A DNA stretch of 64,000 nt from DASWYT01 sp965246875 (lineage in GTDB: Bacteria; Pseudomonadota; Alphaproteobacteria; Micavibrionales; SZUA-601). Below, in pieces: positions 35,894 through 45,067 of this stretch. The stretch spans positions 496,001-560,000 of the forward strand of contig CBDFFU010000003.1 in the NCBI GenBank assembly GCA_965246875.1, read 5' to 3'. The notes under the pieces were generated by a model that saw only the letters and a list, made by a program, of their open reading frames with translations, was not told the origin of the DNA and ran no database searches. The stretch's first letter is position 1, and the number at the start of each line of letters is the position of its first letter. A program made the position numbers and the translations under genes.

Positions 35894-37660
35894 ATGTTAC
35901 TCGCCCAACTGACCGAACGCCTGACCCCTGTCATCACACAATTGGGCCTGCCCGACACATTGGCGCGTGTGACTGTGGCCGACCGCCCCGATCTGGCCGA
36001 TGTGCAATGTAACGCCGCCTTGCAGGGCGCTAAAACACTGGGCCAACCGCCGCGCGCCATTGCCGAAAAAATTGTCGCCGCGATCAAAGATGACACAAAC
36101 CTGGCCGCAATTTTCAGTGACATCACCATTGCCGGACCGGGCTTTCTCAATTTCAAACTGACGCCCGCGTTTCTGGCGGCACAGTTAACGACCCAGGCAA
36201 CCCACGATAAACTCGGTGTCGCACCGCCGGCCAAAGTGGAAACCATCGTGCTGGATTTTTGCGGCCCGAACGCAGCCAAACGCATGCATGTGGGGCATAT
36301 CCGCACCACCATCATTGGCGACGCGTTGCAGCGTCTGTTCAACTACATCGGCCACAAAACCATCAGCGATGTGCATCTGGGGGATTGGGGTTTGCCGATG
36401 GGCATGCTGATCAACGAAATTCAAAAACTGCAACCAGATCTGCCGTATTTTCAGGATGACAATCCCGGGCCGTTTCCCACACAATCGCCGGTCACCTTTG
36501 ATGAATTGTGTCTGCTCTACCCACAGGGTGCAACACGCGCGAAAACCGATCTGGACGAACGCAAAAAAATCGGTATCATCACGGCGCAGATGCAACAGGG
36601 TCATCCGGGCTATCGCGCCTTGCGGCAGCATTTTATCGATTTGACCTTTGCTGATGTGCGTGAGAAAACCGACGCACTCGACGTGCATTTCGATTACTGG
36701 CTGGGCGAAAGCGACACGGAGGCCGAGGTGCCGCCAATGCTGGACGATCTCAAAACGCGCGGCCTGGCCGTTGAAGATGATGGCGCGTTGGTGATGTTCG
36801 TCGCCAAGGATGATGATAAATACACCGTGCCGCCGCTGATGCTGGTGAAATCGGATGGTGGCGTGATTTACGGCACGACTGATCTGGCCACCATCATCCA
36901 GCGCGCACGCGATTTCAAGCCGGACCGTATCGTCTATGTGGTGGATCAACGGCAGGCCTTGCATTTCGAACAGGTGTTTCGCGGCGCGCGCCAGGCGGGT
37001 TACGCAGACAAGACAGAATTTATGCATGTTGGCTATGGCACCATGAACGGTGCCGACGGCAAGCCGTTTAAAACGCGTGACGGCAGCGTGTTATCGCTGG
37101 ACGAGTTTCTGGAGATGGTGCAGCAAAAAGCACTGGAACGTGCCAATGAAATTAATTTACAAGACAAAATGTCGCCGGCTGATTTTGCAGCCACCACGAA
37201 AGCCATTGGTTTTGCAGCAGCCAAGTTTGCGGATTTGATGAACCATCCCAAATCCGATTACAGTTTCGATCTCGATAAATTCGTGTCATTCGAAGGCAAA
37301 ACCGGACCCTATATCCAATACACCATCGTGCGTCTCAACGCCTTGCTGGCCAAGGCAGCCGAACAGGGCCTTGCGCCCGGCGATTTGATGATCGATGCCA
37401 CACAACAAGACGTGGCGCTGTTGTTATTGCAGTTTGGCGATATCGTGCACGAAGCAGCGCAACATTATGCGCCCAACGTGTTGTGCGATTATTTGTTCCG
37501 ACTGGCACAAGGCATCAACCGGTTTTACCAAACCGTCCATGTCTTGTCAGAAACAGATGATGCAAAACGCGGTGCAGCGCTGGCCTTGTTGCAATTAAGC
37601 ACCCGAATTTTAACGCAGGGTTTAAGCTTGATTGGTATACTAGTCCCATCTAAAATGTAA
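35894..37660 (+). CDS. argS: Arginine-tRNA ligase
   Basis: Class I aminoacyl-tRNA synthetase, 588 residues. The N-terminal Arg-tRNA synthetase domain reads RVTVADRPDLADVQCNAA. The ATP-binding HIGH-type motif is HVGH in CGPNAAKRMHVGHIRTT. The core includes DVHLGDWGLPMG and GTTDLATIIQR, and the class Ia C-terminal DALR domain starts at about residue 470 (YIQYTIVRLNAL). KMSK is degenerate, as in many ArgRS. It separates phaR from the PHB biosynthetic genes and is divergent from them. Confidence 0.97.
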   Translation: MLLAQLTERLTPVITQLGLPDTLARVTVADRPDLADVQCNAALQGAKTLGQPPRAIAEKIVAAIKDDTNLAAIFSDITIAGPGFLNFKLTPAFLAAQLTTQATHDKLGVAPPAKVETIVLDFCGPNAAKRMHVGHIRTTIIGDALQRLFNYIGHKTISDVHLGDWGLPMGMLINEIQKLQPDLPYFQDDNPGPFPTQSPVTFDELCLLYPQGATRAKTDLDERKKIGIITAQMQQGHPGYRALRQHFIDLTFADVREKTDALDVHFDYWLGESDTEAEVPPMLDDLKTRGLAVEDDGALVMFVAKDDDKYTVPPLMLVKSDGGVIYGTTDLATIIQRARDFKPDRIVYVVDQRQALHFEQVFRGARQAGYADKTEFMHVGYGTMNGADGKPFKTRDGSVLSLDEFLEMVQQKALERANEINLQDKMSPADFAATTKAIGFAAAKFADLMNHPKSDYSFDLDKFVSFEGKTGPYIQYTIVRLNALLAKAAEQGLAPGDLMIDATQQDVALLLLQFGDIVHEAAQHYAPNVLCDYLFRLAQGINRFYQTVHVLSETDDAKRGAALALLQLSTRILTQGLSLIGILVPSKM

Positions 37661-37695
37661 GATGCGTTTTAAAAACGCCTGTTCAGGAGTTCCCC

Positions 37696-38289
37696 ATGCC
37701 CCCACGCAAAGACGGCCCCAGTATTATCAAAAAATACGCCAACCGGCGGTTGTACCACACCGAAATCAGCCAATATATCACGCTGGACGATGTGGCCGAC
37801 ATGGTGCGTCAGGGCGAAGATCTCAAAGTCGTCGATGCGCGCACACAGGAAGATCTGACGCGCACGGTGCTGACGCAAATCATCGTCGAACAGGAAGCCA
37901 AGGGCGAGAATCTCTTGCCAATCAAATTCCTGCGCGAGATTATCCGCATGTACAGCAACAACCTCCGCCCGGTGTTGCCGCATTATCTCGATCACGCGAT
38001 GGACAATCTGCTGAAAAACCAGGAACAAATGTCGAAATACTGGACAGAACAATTGGGCACGGCGCAAAAAAGCATCACCCTGCTGCCCAATCAGGCTTTA
38101 GAAAAAATGAACGCTCATATCGAAGACATCGCCCGCCAGAACGTGCAATTGTTTGAATCCGCGATGAAGGTATTTTCGCCGTTCATGGTCATGGGGTCAG
38201 CGGACAAGAAACAGAAAGTCGATGGGTTAAAACAACAACTCAATGCCATCCAGCGCCGGATTATGGAGCTGGAGAAGATCAAGGATTAA
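37696..38289 (+). CDS. phaR: Polyhydroxyalkanoate synthesis repressor PhaR
   Basis: 197 residues. The N-terminal DNA/PHB-binding domain reads IIKKYANRRLYHTEISQYITLDDVADMVRQGEDLKVVDA. The second conserved block (TRTVLTQIIVEQEAKGENLLP) and the MYSNNLRPVLPHYL region follow, then a helical C-terminus. PhaR represses phasin and synthesis genes until PHB granules titrate it. AGGAG precedes the ATG. It lies 35 bases after argS. A short perfect stem (GCGTTTT/AAAACGC, about 37664-37678) sits in the gap. Confidence 0.95.
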   Translation: MPPRKDGPSIIKKYANRRLYHTEISQYITLDDVADMVRQGEDLKVVDARTQEDLTRTVLTQIIVEQEAKGENLLPIKFLREIIRMYSNNLRPVLPHYLDHAMDNLLKNQEQMSKYWTEQLGTAQKSITLLPNQALEKMNAHIEDIARQNVQLFESAMKVFSPFMVMGSADKKQKVDGLKQQLNAIQRRIMELEKIKD

Positions 38290-38324
38290 TCACAGTATAA
38301 TTAAAAATAAAAAAGGACTTTACG

Positions 38325-39023
38325 ATGTTTAAAAATTTTGTCTTAATTGCAGTCCTGTGCACCGTGTTGACCGGTTGCGCGATGGGACAGGTCAAGCCGG
38401 AACAGAAAGCCAGTATCAAAAAGATTGGTGTTTATTCGGCTATGGGGCCGCAGATCAATTATGATTTCGTCGGACTGACAATCTTTTCTAATGAGTTGAA
38501 ACAAGCTCAGGTTAGCTGGGATATAGATAGCTACATCGCACAGGATGTTGTGAAACAGTTGAAAGCTAGAAACTATGATGTGGGTATTTTGTCAGCAGGT
38601 TTGCAACCCAGCCACAGCGTGACAAAAGAACAATTCGTGGCTTTGCAAAATGCGGCTAAAGCCCAAGGCTATACTACAATGGTCGTGGTTCGCCCGTATG
38701 AACAGCCATCAGAACAAAATCAAATGCATACACGGGCTGGTTACGGTTTGTTACACCGTTCGATCGCCGGCATGATGAACCGGACCTATTTATATGTGTT
38801 AATGACGATATCCGTCTATGATGTTGCCTCTGGTGAATCCTTAGGTTGGAGCAAAGGCTATAGTGAATGGACTGGTGCACCACCCATGAAAATATTGGAA
38901 AACTGGGAATGGCAGAATGATTTTCTGACCTATAGCTCCGCCCAGATCGCGGGTCTTGATCAAGACGCAAAAACACTAGCCAACACCGCGATTACTTACG
39001 CGATTCCGGATATGGGATTGTAA
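38325..39023 (+). CDS. Unknown lipoprotein
   Basis: 232 residues with a type II signal peptide and lipobox (VLTGC, Cys at about residue 18). The mature part has alternating strands and helices with no family recognised (around KIGVYSAMGPQINYDFVGL, TTMVVVRPYEQPSEQNQ and YLYVLMTISVYDVASGESLG). The last block resembles outer-membrane lipoproteins that normalise dynamic metabolite signals, but not convincingly. AAAGGA-like sequence (aaaaggac) lies before the ATG. A terminator follows. Confidence 0.7.
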   Translation: MFKNFVLIAVLCTVLTGCAMGQVKPEQKASIKKIGVYSAMGPQINYDFVGLTIFSNELKQAQVSWDIDSYIAQDVVKQLKARNYDVGILSAGLQPSHSVTKEQFVALQNAAKAQGYTTMVVVRPYEQPSEQNQMHTRAGYGLLHRSIAGMMNRTYLYVLMTISVYDVASGESLGWSKGYSEWTGAPPMKILENWEWQNDFLTYSSAQIAGLDQDAKTLANTAITYAIPDMGL

Positions 39024-39033
39024 GAGCAAATAT

Positions 39034-39078
39034 AAAAAAGCATGGCTGACGCATAGTGCTATGCTTTTTTGTTTTTTT
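39034..39078 (+). terminator. Intrinsic terminator after the lipoprotein gene
   Basis: AAAAAAGCAT pairs with ATGCTTTTTT across a 17-base loop region and is followed by more T. It starts 11 bases after the stop. Confidence 0.85.
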
Positions 39079-39256
39079 TAATAGTATAATGAACTAAAGA
39101 TTTTTAGGCTGTTTTTCAGTTAAAATCTTGCGACCGCCAAACAGGCTGTCGTTGATAGTTTTACCATCATTCCAAAATTCGGAAAGCCGATATGTTCGTC
39201 TGATGTGCAGACAGTTTTATGTGCAGGTAAGACGTCTTGTGCTTTTAATTAAGCCT

Positions 39257-40039
39257 TTAAACCGCTAAATCATCCGCTTCGTCGGCATCGTCGTCCAGGG
39301 TGTCGGCATCGACATCCTCTTCGCCGTCAGCCACTTCAATGTCTTCGATTTCCAACTCGGCCACATCCGCGTCATCGGCCTTGACATCATTGCTGACGAC
39401 GCGGCGATTGTCCTTGCGGCTGCTTTGGAAGGCCATAACGACATGGCCGGGGCAGTATGGGAAATTCGGGTGGATCGTCAGGCCGCAATAGCCGAACGCC
39501 GGGTCTTTCGGGTCACCGATCGGCCAGCGACAGGTTTTTTCCGTCAGTTCCAGGATGGAAATGACCTTGCCGTCATGCACCATCAACGGGCGCGCCATCA
39601 CCTCAGGGGTCAGCGGCAGATTGAAGGGCGAGGCTTTGACCGGCGTACCGCTTGATTTTGCCACAGGGGCCGGGGCTGGCGCCATCTTGGCGGCCGGTGC
39701 TGGCATGGGCTTGGCAACAGGTTTCGGTGCCGGGGCAACAGCTTTAGCGGCAACCGGTACCGGTTTTTTGGCTGACGCAGCAGGAGCAGCTTTTGCCGCC
39801 AGTACAGTGCGCACAGGCGCTTTTGGTGCAGCGGCAACCGGTTTTTTGGCCAAGGGTGCTTTTTTAATGGGCGATGGACGGCCCGACAGGCCCAGACGGT
39901 GGGCCTTGCCGATGACAGCATTGCGGGTAACGCCACCCAGGGCGTCCGCGATTTCAGACGCGCTTTTGCCCTGTTGCCAGAGCTTTTTCAATTGGTTAAC
40001 GCGCTGGTCAGTCCAGCTTTCGGGTACGGGAGCAGCCAT
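39257..40039 (-). CDS. gcrA: GcrA cell cycle regulator
   Basis: 260 residues. The N-terminal DNA-binding domain (SWTDQRVNQLKKLWQQGKSA, then SEIADALGGVTRNAVIGKAHRLGLSGRP) is the GcrA signature. It is followed by a long Ala/Pro/Lys linker (about residues 60-140) and the conserved C-terminal GcrA region. That region has Cys residues in KTCRWPIGDPKDPAFGYCG and YCPGHVVMAFQ. A very acidic tail closes the protein. GcrA recruits sigma-70 RNA polymerase to promoters carrying GANTC sites methylated by CcrM; a lone GACTC lies at 40201-40205 in the upstream gap. The ATG at 40039 is preferred over an upstream TTG at 40060. The acidic tail and linker are longer than in Caulobacter. Confidence 0.93.
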   Translation of the reverse strand: MAAPVPESWTDQRVNQLKKLWQQGKSASEIADALGGVTRNAVIGKAHRLGLSGRPSPIKKAPLAKKPVAAAPKAPVRTVLAAKAAPAASAKKPVPVAAKAVAPAPKPVAKPMPAPAAKMAPAPAPVAKSSGTPVKASPFNLPLTPEVMARPLMVHDGKVISILELTEKTCRWPIGDPKDPAFGYCGLTIHPNFPYCPGHVVMAFQSSRKDNRRVVSNDVKADDADVAELEIEDIEVADGEEDVDADTLDDDADEADDLAV

Positions 40040-40271
40040 AGAGAGAGGTTCGCTTGGCAAATATGAGACATGAAAAGTCCCCAGAAGATAACCGCCTTTT
40101 AACGGAGTGGCAACCTGTTAAATGTACGGTAGAGAACGGGCCTCTTGAGAAAAGATGGCGAATGCGCCACATCATGACCTGGCTCAAAGACTTGATAGAA
40201 GACTCTGGTATGACGGAACGGGTGCATCTATTCGTTTCTGTCTGACGCTGTTGTTTAAAGGATATTTTAAG

Positions 40272-42587
40272 ATGAGTGATTCGCCGTCCGATCCACGTTC
40301 GCCAGCATCCGCCCCGCCGCCTGCGGCAGCCAATGCCGCCCCTTTGCCGGACAGACAGACCACGATCGGTGCTGAACAGGTACAGACCGCCATTCAAAAT
40401 GCCTTAAGCGGCACCGGCAACATGCAACCCGAAGCGCCCAAGACTGACTGGATGCTGCGCTCTGGTATTGTCGATTACGAAGACCCGCTGTTGTCATCGC
40501 TGGCCTTGATGACCAATTTGCTGCAAAAACCGGTGTCGCGTCAGGCACTCAAAGCCGGCCTGCCGAATGCCGACACACGTTTTACACCCGATCTCTGTTT
40601 GCGCGCCGCCGAACGTGCCGGGTTCAGCGCCCGTATCGTCAAACGCGCCGATGTGAATGCCATTTCCGGTCTGGTGTTGCCATGCATCGTGTTGCTGCGT
40701 GACAGCAATGCGGCGGTGTTGACCAAGATTGACCGCAAAACCAAAACCGCCGAATTGGTCGCCGCCGAGACGGGTGGCAAGATTACGGTCTCGCTCAAAG
40801 ATTTTGCGCAGGATTATATCGGTCATGCCATTTTTGTGCGGCCGAAATTTGCGTATGACGCGCGGTCGGATTATCACACCAAGCACGATGTCGGTCACTG
40901 GTTCTGGGGCACGCTCAAACGCTTCCGCCCGATTTACGCGCATACGATCTTGGCGTCCTTGCTGATCAACCTTTTTGCGCTGGTCTCGCCGCTCTTTACC
41001 ATGAATGTCTATGACCGCGTCGTGCCGAACAACGCGGTGGAAACGCTGGCGGTGTTGGCCCTCGGTGTGTTTTTGGTTTACACGTTCGACCTGGTGCTGA
41101 AATATTTGCGCTCATACTTTATCGACGTCGCCGGTAAAAATGCCGACATTATTATTGCGTCGCAATTGCTGGAACGCGTCATGGCCATGCGTCTGGATAA
41201 AAAACCGGAATCGGTCGGCATGATGGCGAACAACCTCAAAGAATATGAAACGGTGCGTGACTTTTTCACGTCCGGCACGTTGGTGTTGCTCATCGATCTG
41301 CCATTTGCACTGCTGTTTATCGGCGTGATCTTCCTCATCTCCGGCTGGCTGGCGATTATTCCGCTGGTCGCTGTGCCGATCATCATCGCCTTGGGCTGGT
41401 CACTGCAAAAACCGCTGAAAAAAATTACCGATCTGACCCATGCCGAAAGCAATCAGAAACACGCATTGCTGGTTGAAACCTTGTCGGGCCTGGAAACCAT
41501 CAAGACGGCTGGCGCGCAAAGCCGGGTGCAGGGGCGTTGGGAAAATGTGGTGTCGCGCACGGCGGAAACCGCGACCAAGGCGAAAAAAATCGGCACACTG
41601 GCCACCGGTCTCACGCAATACATCATGAATTTAACAACGGTTGCGATCGTCGTCGTCGGCGTGTTCATGATCAGCGATAAATCCATCACGATGGGCGCGT
41701 TAATCGCCACCACCATGCTGGCCGGGCGCGCCTTATCGCCGATGGCGGCGGTGGCGGGCTTGCTGTTGAAGTATCAGCAATCACGCATCTCATTACAGTC
41801 GCTGCAGAAATTGATGGACACGCCATCCGAACGGCCGATGGATAAAACCTTTCACCACATCCCGGAATTGCAAGGCACAATCGAATTCCAGAATGTCAGC
41901 TTCGCTTATCCAAACCAGCAAGGCAAAGCCCTAGACGGTGTATCCTTTTCCATTCGTCCCGGTGAACGTGTCGCCATTCTGGGTAAAATCGGCTCCGGCA
42001 AAAGCACGATCGGGCGCATGATCATGGGGCTGTATGAACCGTCTGATGGCACGATTTTGATGGATGGTATCGATGCGCGGCAGATTGATCCAGCAGACAT
42101 TCGCCGCCATGTCGGTTATGTCGGTCAGGATAACTATTTGTTTTATGGCACGGTGCGCGAAAATATTGCCTATGGCACCCCGCATGTCGATGAGAGCGCT
42201 ATTCAAGTCGCGGCGCACTTTTCCGGCGTCATGGACTTCATCCGCCAGAAACCGCAAGGCATGGATTTGCAGGTCGGTGAACGCGGCATGTCCTTGTCTG
42301 GTGGTCAACGGCAATCGGTCGCGATTGCGCGCGCACTTGTTGGCAATCCGCCGATTTTGATGATGGACGAACCGACCAGTAACATGGACAGCGTGTCGGA
42401 AAACCGTTTTCAGGAACGTATTGGCGGTTATCGTGGCTTGAAAACCCTGATCTGCGTCACGCACCGGTCCTCAATGCTCGCCATTGTTGACCGGATCATT
42501 GTAATGGATAACGGACGTATCGTGGCCGATGGGCCAAAAGACCAGGTGTTGCAAGCGATTGCCGCCGGTGAAGTGAAAAAGGGATAA
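40272..42587 (+). CDS. Type I secretion system permease/ATPase
   Basis: About 771 residues of the LapB/HlyB type. Pro/Ala-rich N-terminus, then a C39-peptidase-like domain without obvious catalytic Cys (about residues 60-210), a six-helix transmembrane domain (about 230-510) and an ABC ATPase. The ATPase has Walker A GKIGSGKST, the signature LSGGQRQ, Walker B ILMMDEPTS and the H-loop VTHRSS. An AAAGGA lies before the ATG at 40272. It exports a protein substrate from cytoplasm to outside in one step together with an adaptor and an outer-membrane channel. The adaptor follows five bases later. No substrate gene is adjacent. Confidence 0.93.
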   Translation: MSDSPSDPRSPASAPPPAAANAAPLPDRQTTIGAEQVQTAIQNALSGTGNMQPEAPKTDWMLRSGIVDYEDPLLSSLALMTNLLQKPVSRQALKAGLPNADTRFTPDLCLRAAERAGFSARIVKRADVNAISGLVLPCIVLLRDSNAAVLTKIDRKTKTAELVAAETGGKITVSLKDFAQDYIGHAIFVRPKFAYDARSDYHTKHDVGHWFWGTLKRFRPIYAHTILASLLINLFALVSPLFTMNVYDRVVPNNAVETLAVLALGVFLVYTFDLVLKYLRSYFIDVAGKNADIIIASQLLERVMAMRLDKKPESVGMMANNLKEYETVRDFFTSGTLVLLIDLPFALLFIGVIFLISGWLAIIPLVAVPIIIALGWSLQKPLKKITDLTHAESNQKHALLVETLSGLETIKTAGAQSRVQGRWENVVSRTAETATKAKKIGTLATGLTQYIMNLTTVAIVVVGVFMISDKSITMGALIATTMLAGRALSPMAAVAGLLLKYQQSRISLQSLQKLMDTPSERPMDKTFHHIPELQGTIEFQNVSFAYPNQQGKALDGVSFSIRPGERVAILGKIGSGKSTIGRMIMGLYEPSDGTILMDGIDARQIDPADIRRHVGYVGQDNYLFYGTVRENIAYGTPHVDESAIQVAAHFSGVMDFIRQKPQGMDLQVGERGMSLSGGQRQSVAIARALVGNPPILMMDEPTSNMDSVSENRFQERIGGYRGLKTLICVTHRSSMLAIVDRIIVMDNGRIVADGPKDQVLQAIAAGEVKKG

Positions 42588-42592
42588 ACGAC

Positions 42593-43990
42593 ATGGCCAA
42601 AAAAGAAAACATGACAAACATCGACTGGTCCAGAGTCCGCAAATTTTTGCTGCCCGTGCCGGATGACGATACGCAGGAAGACATCGAATTCATGACCGAT
42701 GTCGAAGCAGCCATCCGTCGCTCCGGCGCACAAATGGCCTTTGTCACGACGCTGGCAGCCACGGGCGTAATCGCCTTGTTTGTGGTGTGGGCGCAATTTG
42801 CGACACTGGACGAAGTGACAAAAGGCGAGGGGCAAGTGATTGCTTCCAGCCGGACACAGGTCATCCAAAGTTTAGAAGGCGGCATTGTCTCGGAAATTCT
42901 GGTGCAGGAAGGCCAGATGGTGAATAAGGACGAGGTGTTGCTGAAGATCGATAATGTCACCGCTGAAGCGACGCTGAAAGAAAAAGAGTCGCGTTATTAT
43001 TATCTGCTGGGCCAGACCTCGCGTCTGGATGCGCAGATCAACGACAAGCCGTTGAAGTTTCCGGACGATCTGACGAAAAAAGCGCCGGATGTGATCAACG
43101 ATCAAATCGCGCAATATAATTTGAACAAGAGTCAGCAGGCGGCCGAATTGTCGGTGCTGGAAAGCCAGGTCACGCAACGCGGGCAAGAGGTCGGTGAAAT
43201 GAATTCACGCATCGCCCAATTGCGCGCCAATTTGCAAGTCAAACAAGAACAATTGAATATGATCAGCCCGATGGTGGCCCAAGGCATCATGCCGAAAGTT
43301 GATCTGCTGAAAATTCAAGGCGAGGTGACGGATCTGCAAGGCGAACAACGCACGATACAAATGTCAGTGCCGCGCGCACAACAGGCCGTCAATGAAGCGC
43401 GCCAGCATATCAGCGAAGTGAAGGCCAAAGGCCGTGCCGATGCGTCGACCGAATATGCGGCAGCGAAAGCGGAACTGGATTCCCTGAGCAGCACTTTGAC
43501 GATGGGGCAGGACAAAGTGCAGCGCACGCAAATGCGTTCACCCGTCAAAGGCACGGTCAAGCAGTTGAAAGTGAACTCCATCGGCGGCGTTATCAAGCCG
43601 GGTGAGGATATCATCGAAATTGTTCCGGCTGACGATAAATTGCTGATTGAAGCAAAAATCCGCCCGACCGATATTGCCTTTATCCATCCCGGTCAAAAAG
43701 CGTTGGTGAAAATCACTGCCTATGACTTCTCGATTTATGGCGGGTTGGAGGGCACGGTACAGGATATCAGTGCTGACACGATTCAGGACCCGACCAATCA
43801 AAAGAATGAAAGCTTTTACCGCGTTAAAATCCGCACCGATAAAACGGTGGTCGAGCATAATGGTAAAATCCTGCCGATCATTCCGGGCATGACGTCACAG
43901 GTGAATATCATGACGGGTGAAAAAACCGTGTGGGCCTATTTGATGAAACCGATTTTAAAAACGCGGCAGAATGCGTTTACGGAACGATAG
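42593..43990 (+). CDS. HlyD-family type I secretion adaptor
   Basis: 465 residues. A cytoplasmic N-terminus of about 55 residues, one membrane helix (FVTTLAATGVIALFVVWAQFATL), a lipoyl/barrel-sandwich half-motif (GQVIASSRTQVIQSLEGGIV), a long coiled coil (about residues 130-310), the second half (MRSPVKGTVKQLKVNSIGGVI) and the family C-terminus (GMTSQVNIMTGEKTVWAYLMKPIL). It links the inner-membrane ATPase to a TolC-type channel. It is in an operon with the ATPase. The palindromic repeats that follow begin about 45 bases after its stop. Confidence 0.93.
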   Translation: MAKKENMTNIDWSRVRKFLLPVPDDDTQEDIEFMTDVEAAIRRSGAQMAFVTTLAATGVIALFVVWAQFATLDEVTKGEGQVIASSRTQVIQSLEGGIVSEILVQEGQMVNKDEVLLKIDNVTAEATLKEKESRYYYLLGQTSRLDAQINDKPLKFPDDLTKKAPDVINDQIAQYNLNKSQQAAELSVLESQVTQRGQEVGEMNSRIAQLRANLQVKQEQLNMISPMVAQGIMPKVDLLKIQGEVTDLQGEQRTIQMSVPRAQQAVNEARQHISEVKAKGRADASTEYAAAKAELDSLSSTLTMGQDKVQRTQMRSPVKGTVKQLKVNSIGGVIKPGEDIIEIVPADDKLLIEAKIRPTDIAFIHPGQKALVKITAYDFSIYGGLEGTVQDISADTIQDPTNQKNESFYRVKIRTDKTVVEHNGKILPIIPGMTSQVNIMTGEKTVWAYLMKPILKTRQNAFTER

Positions 43991-44034
43991 TCTTGTCCTG
44001 TTGTTGAAAATGCTGGCGTTTTTCAATCCGCGTC

Positions 44035-44085
44035 ATCCCAGAAAAATGCAAAGCAAAACGCTTGTACGCGTTTTGTGTCTGGGAT
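44035..44085. repeat. Intergenic palindromic element 1
   Basis: Outer arms ATCCCAGA (44035-44042) and TCTGGGAT (44078-44085), inner arms CAAAACGC and GCGTTTTG (44054-44061, 44068-44075). It lies between the HlyD gene and the SIMPL gene and could fold as a long hairpin in RNA or DNA. The ATCCCAGA ... TCTGGGAT ends are typical of dispersed palindromes seen in some alphaproteobacterial genomes. Only one copy occurs in this window. Confidence 0.6.
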
Positions 44086-44123
44086 CGCACTGCATCTTTT
44101 TCGCACTGCTACTTGAAGTGAGG

Positions 44124-44155
44124 TTCCAGACTTGCGCTTGCAGCGCAATCTGGAA
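44124..44155. repeat. Intergenic palindromic element 2
   Basis: TTCCAGA (44124-44130) pairs with TCTGGAA (44149-44155), and inner TTGCGC (44132-44137) pairs with GCGCAA (44143-44148) across a short loop. It is related in its CCAGA ends to element 1, about 40 bases away. The two together fill much of the 250-base gap before the SIMPL gene. Confidence 0.55.
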
Positions 44156-44240
44156 GGACGGCTTGTTGATAAAACTTGCCTGTTTCCCCTGCAACCAAAT
44201 TGCTGTATATTCAAGCAATCAAAAACAGGGAGATAACCTC

Positions 44241-44972
44241 ATGAAAAATTACATATTCATCATTGCGCTCGCAGCCTTTGCGTCATTTACCACGCCACAA
44301 TTAACGCATGCCCAGGAGCTGCCAGCCATTACCGGCACCCGTCTGGACATCAGTGCCAACGCCCAGCAAAAAGCCAAGCCGGATATCGCGGTGGTGACTG
44401 CAACTGTCGTCAATAATGCCGCGACGGCCCCATTAGCCAGAGCCGAGAATGCCAAGAAAATGCAAGCCGTGTTTGCAATTTTAAAAGACAAAAAAATAGC
44501 TGAGTCTGACATGCAAACATCCGGCTTGACGATCAATCCGAATTACATCTATGCCGACAAACAGGCACCAAAAATCGCCAATTACCAAGCCGTCAACACC
44601 CTGACATTAACGCTGCATGATCTGGACAAGGCGCCAGATGTCATTGATTCACTGATCCAGAATGGCATCAACCAATTTAGTGGTCCAAATTTTACCATTG
44701 CTGATCCAGAGCTAGCCTTAAATAAAGTACGCCAGCAAGCCATGCAAAAAGCGCGCGCCCGTGCGGAGATTTATGCCCAGGCAACAGGGTTAAAAATCAA
44801 ACGCATTGTGTCAATTTCAGAAAGTACGAATGCCGGTAATCCCATGCCATTCCGGATGATGGCTAAAGCCGCTTCCATGACTTCAGAGATGGCAGCTGAT
44901 GCGCCTACCCCAATTGCATCAGGCCAAGTTGATTTAGATGCAAATGTAAATGTGACATATGAATTGAATTGA
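44241..44972 (+). CDS. SIMPL (DUF541) family exported protein
   Basis: 243 residues. The signal peptide (IFIIALAAFASFTTPQLTHA) precedes a SIMPL domain: ISANAQQKAKPDIAVVTATV, then DMQTSGLTINPNYIYADKQ, VIDSLIQNGINQFSGPNFTI and ARAEIYAQATGLKI. Ends in ASGQVDLDANVNVTYEL, the typical last strand. Function of SIMPL proteins is poorly known; some influence stress resistance. The ATG at 44241 has AGGGAG upstream; the frame is open further upstream into the repeats, but that part has no protein-like character. The parS-like palindrome starts 15 bases after its stop. Confidence 0.88.
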   Translation: MKNYIFIIALAAFASFTTPQLTHAQELPAITGTRLDISANAQQKAKPDIAVVTATVVNNAATAPLARAENAKKMQAVFAILKDKKIAESDMQTSGLTINPNYIYADKQAPKIANYQAVNTLTLTLHDLDKAPDVIDSLIQNGINQFSGPNFTIADPELALNKVRQQAMQKARARAEIYAQATGLKIKRIVSISESTNAGNPMPFRMMAKAASMTSEMAADAPTPIASGQVDLDANVNVTYELN

Positions 44973-44986
44973 AAGCATCATAAAAA

Positions 44987-45002
44987 TGTTTCACGTGAAA
45001 CA
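44987..45002. promoter_or_regulatory. parS-type ParB binding site
   Basis: TGTTTCACGTGAAACA, a perfect 16-base palindrome identical to the consensus centromere-like parS site bound by chromosomal ParB (Spo0J) in many bacteria, including alphaproteobacteria. It is intergenic, between the SIMPL gene and an IS. Such sites usually cluster near the replication origin. Exact match to a 16-base consensus is unlikely by chance, but binding here is inferred. Confidence 0.82.
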
Positions 45003-45039
45003 TTTGCCCTTTTACTGTTGAATACCAATCATTTATAGG

Positions 45040-45067
45040 AATACATTCCCAATTATATACTTGACTG
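45040..45067 (+). repeat. Left target duplication and terminal inverted repeat of the IS
   Basis: The 8-base direct repeat AATACATT (45040-45047) abuts the 20-base inverted repeat CCCAATTATATACTTGACTG (45048-45067). The same direct repeat and the perfect complement of the inverted repeat occur at 46835-46862. Confidence 0.95.

Noticed and set aside
39094..39216. Minus-strand frame of 40 codons in the gap before gcrA with protein-like composition
   Set aside because: No start codon and a stop directly upstream; at most a gene remnant.
40063..40245. Plus-strand 60-codon frame between gcrA and the type I ATPase
   Set aside because: Uses AGA, ATA and CTA codons that the neighbouring genes avoid, and no usable Shine-Dalgarno; more likely promoter and leader region.
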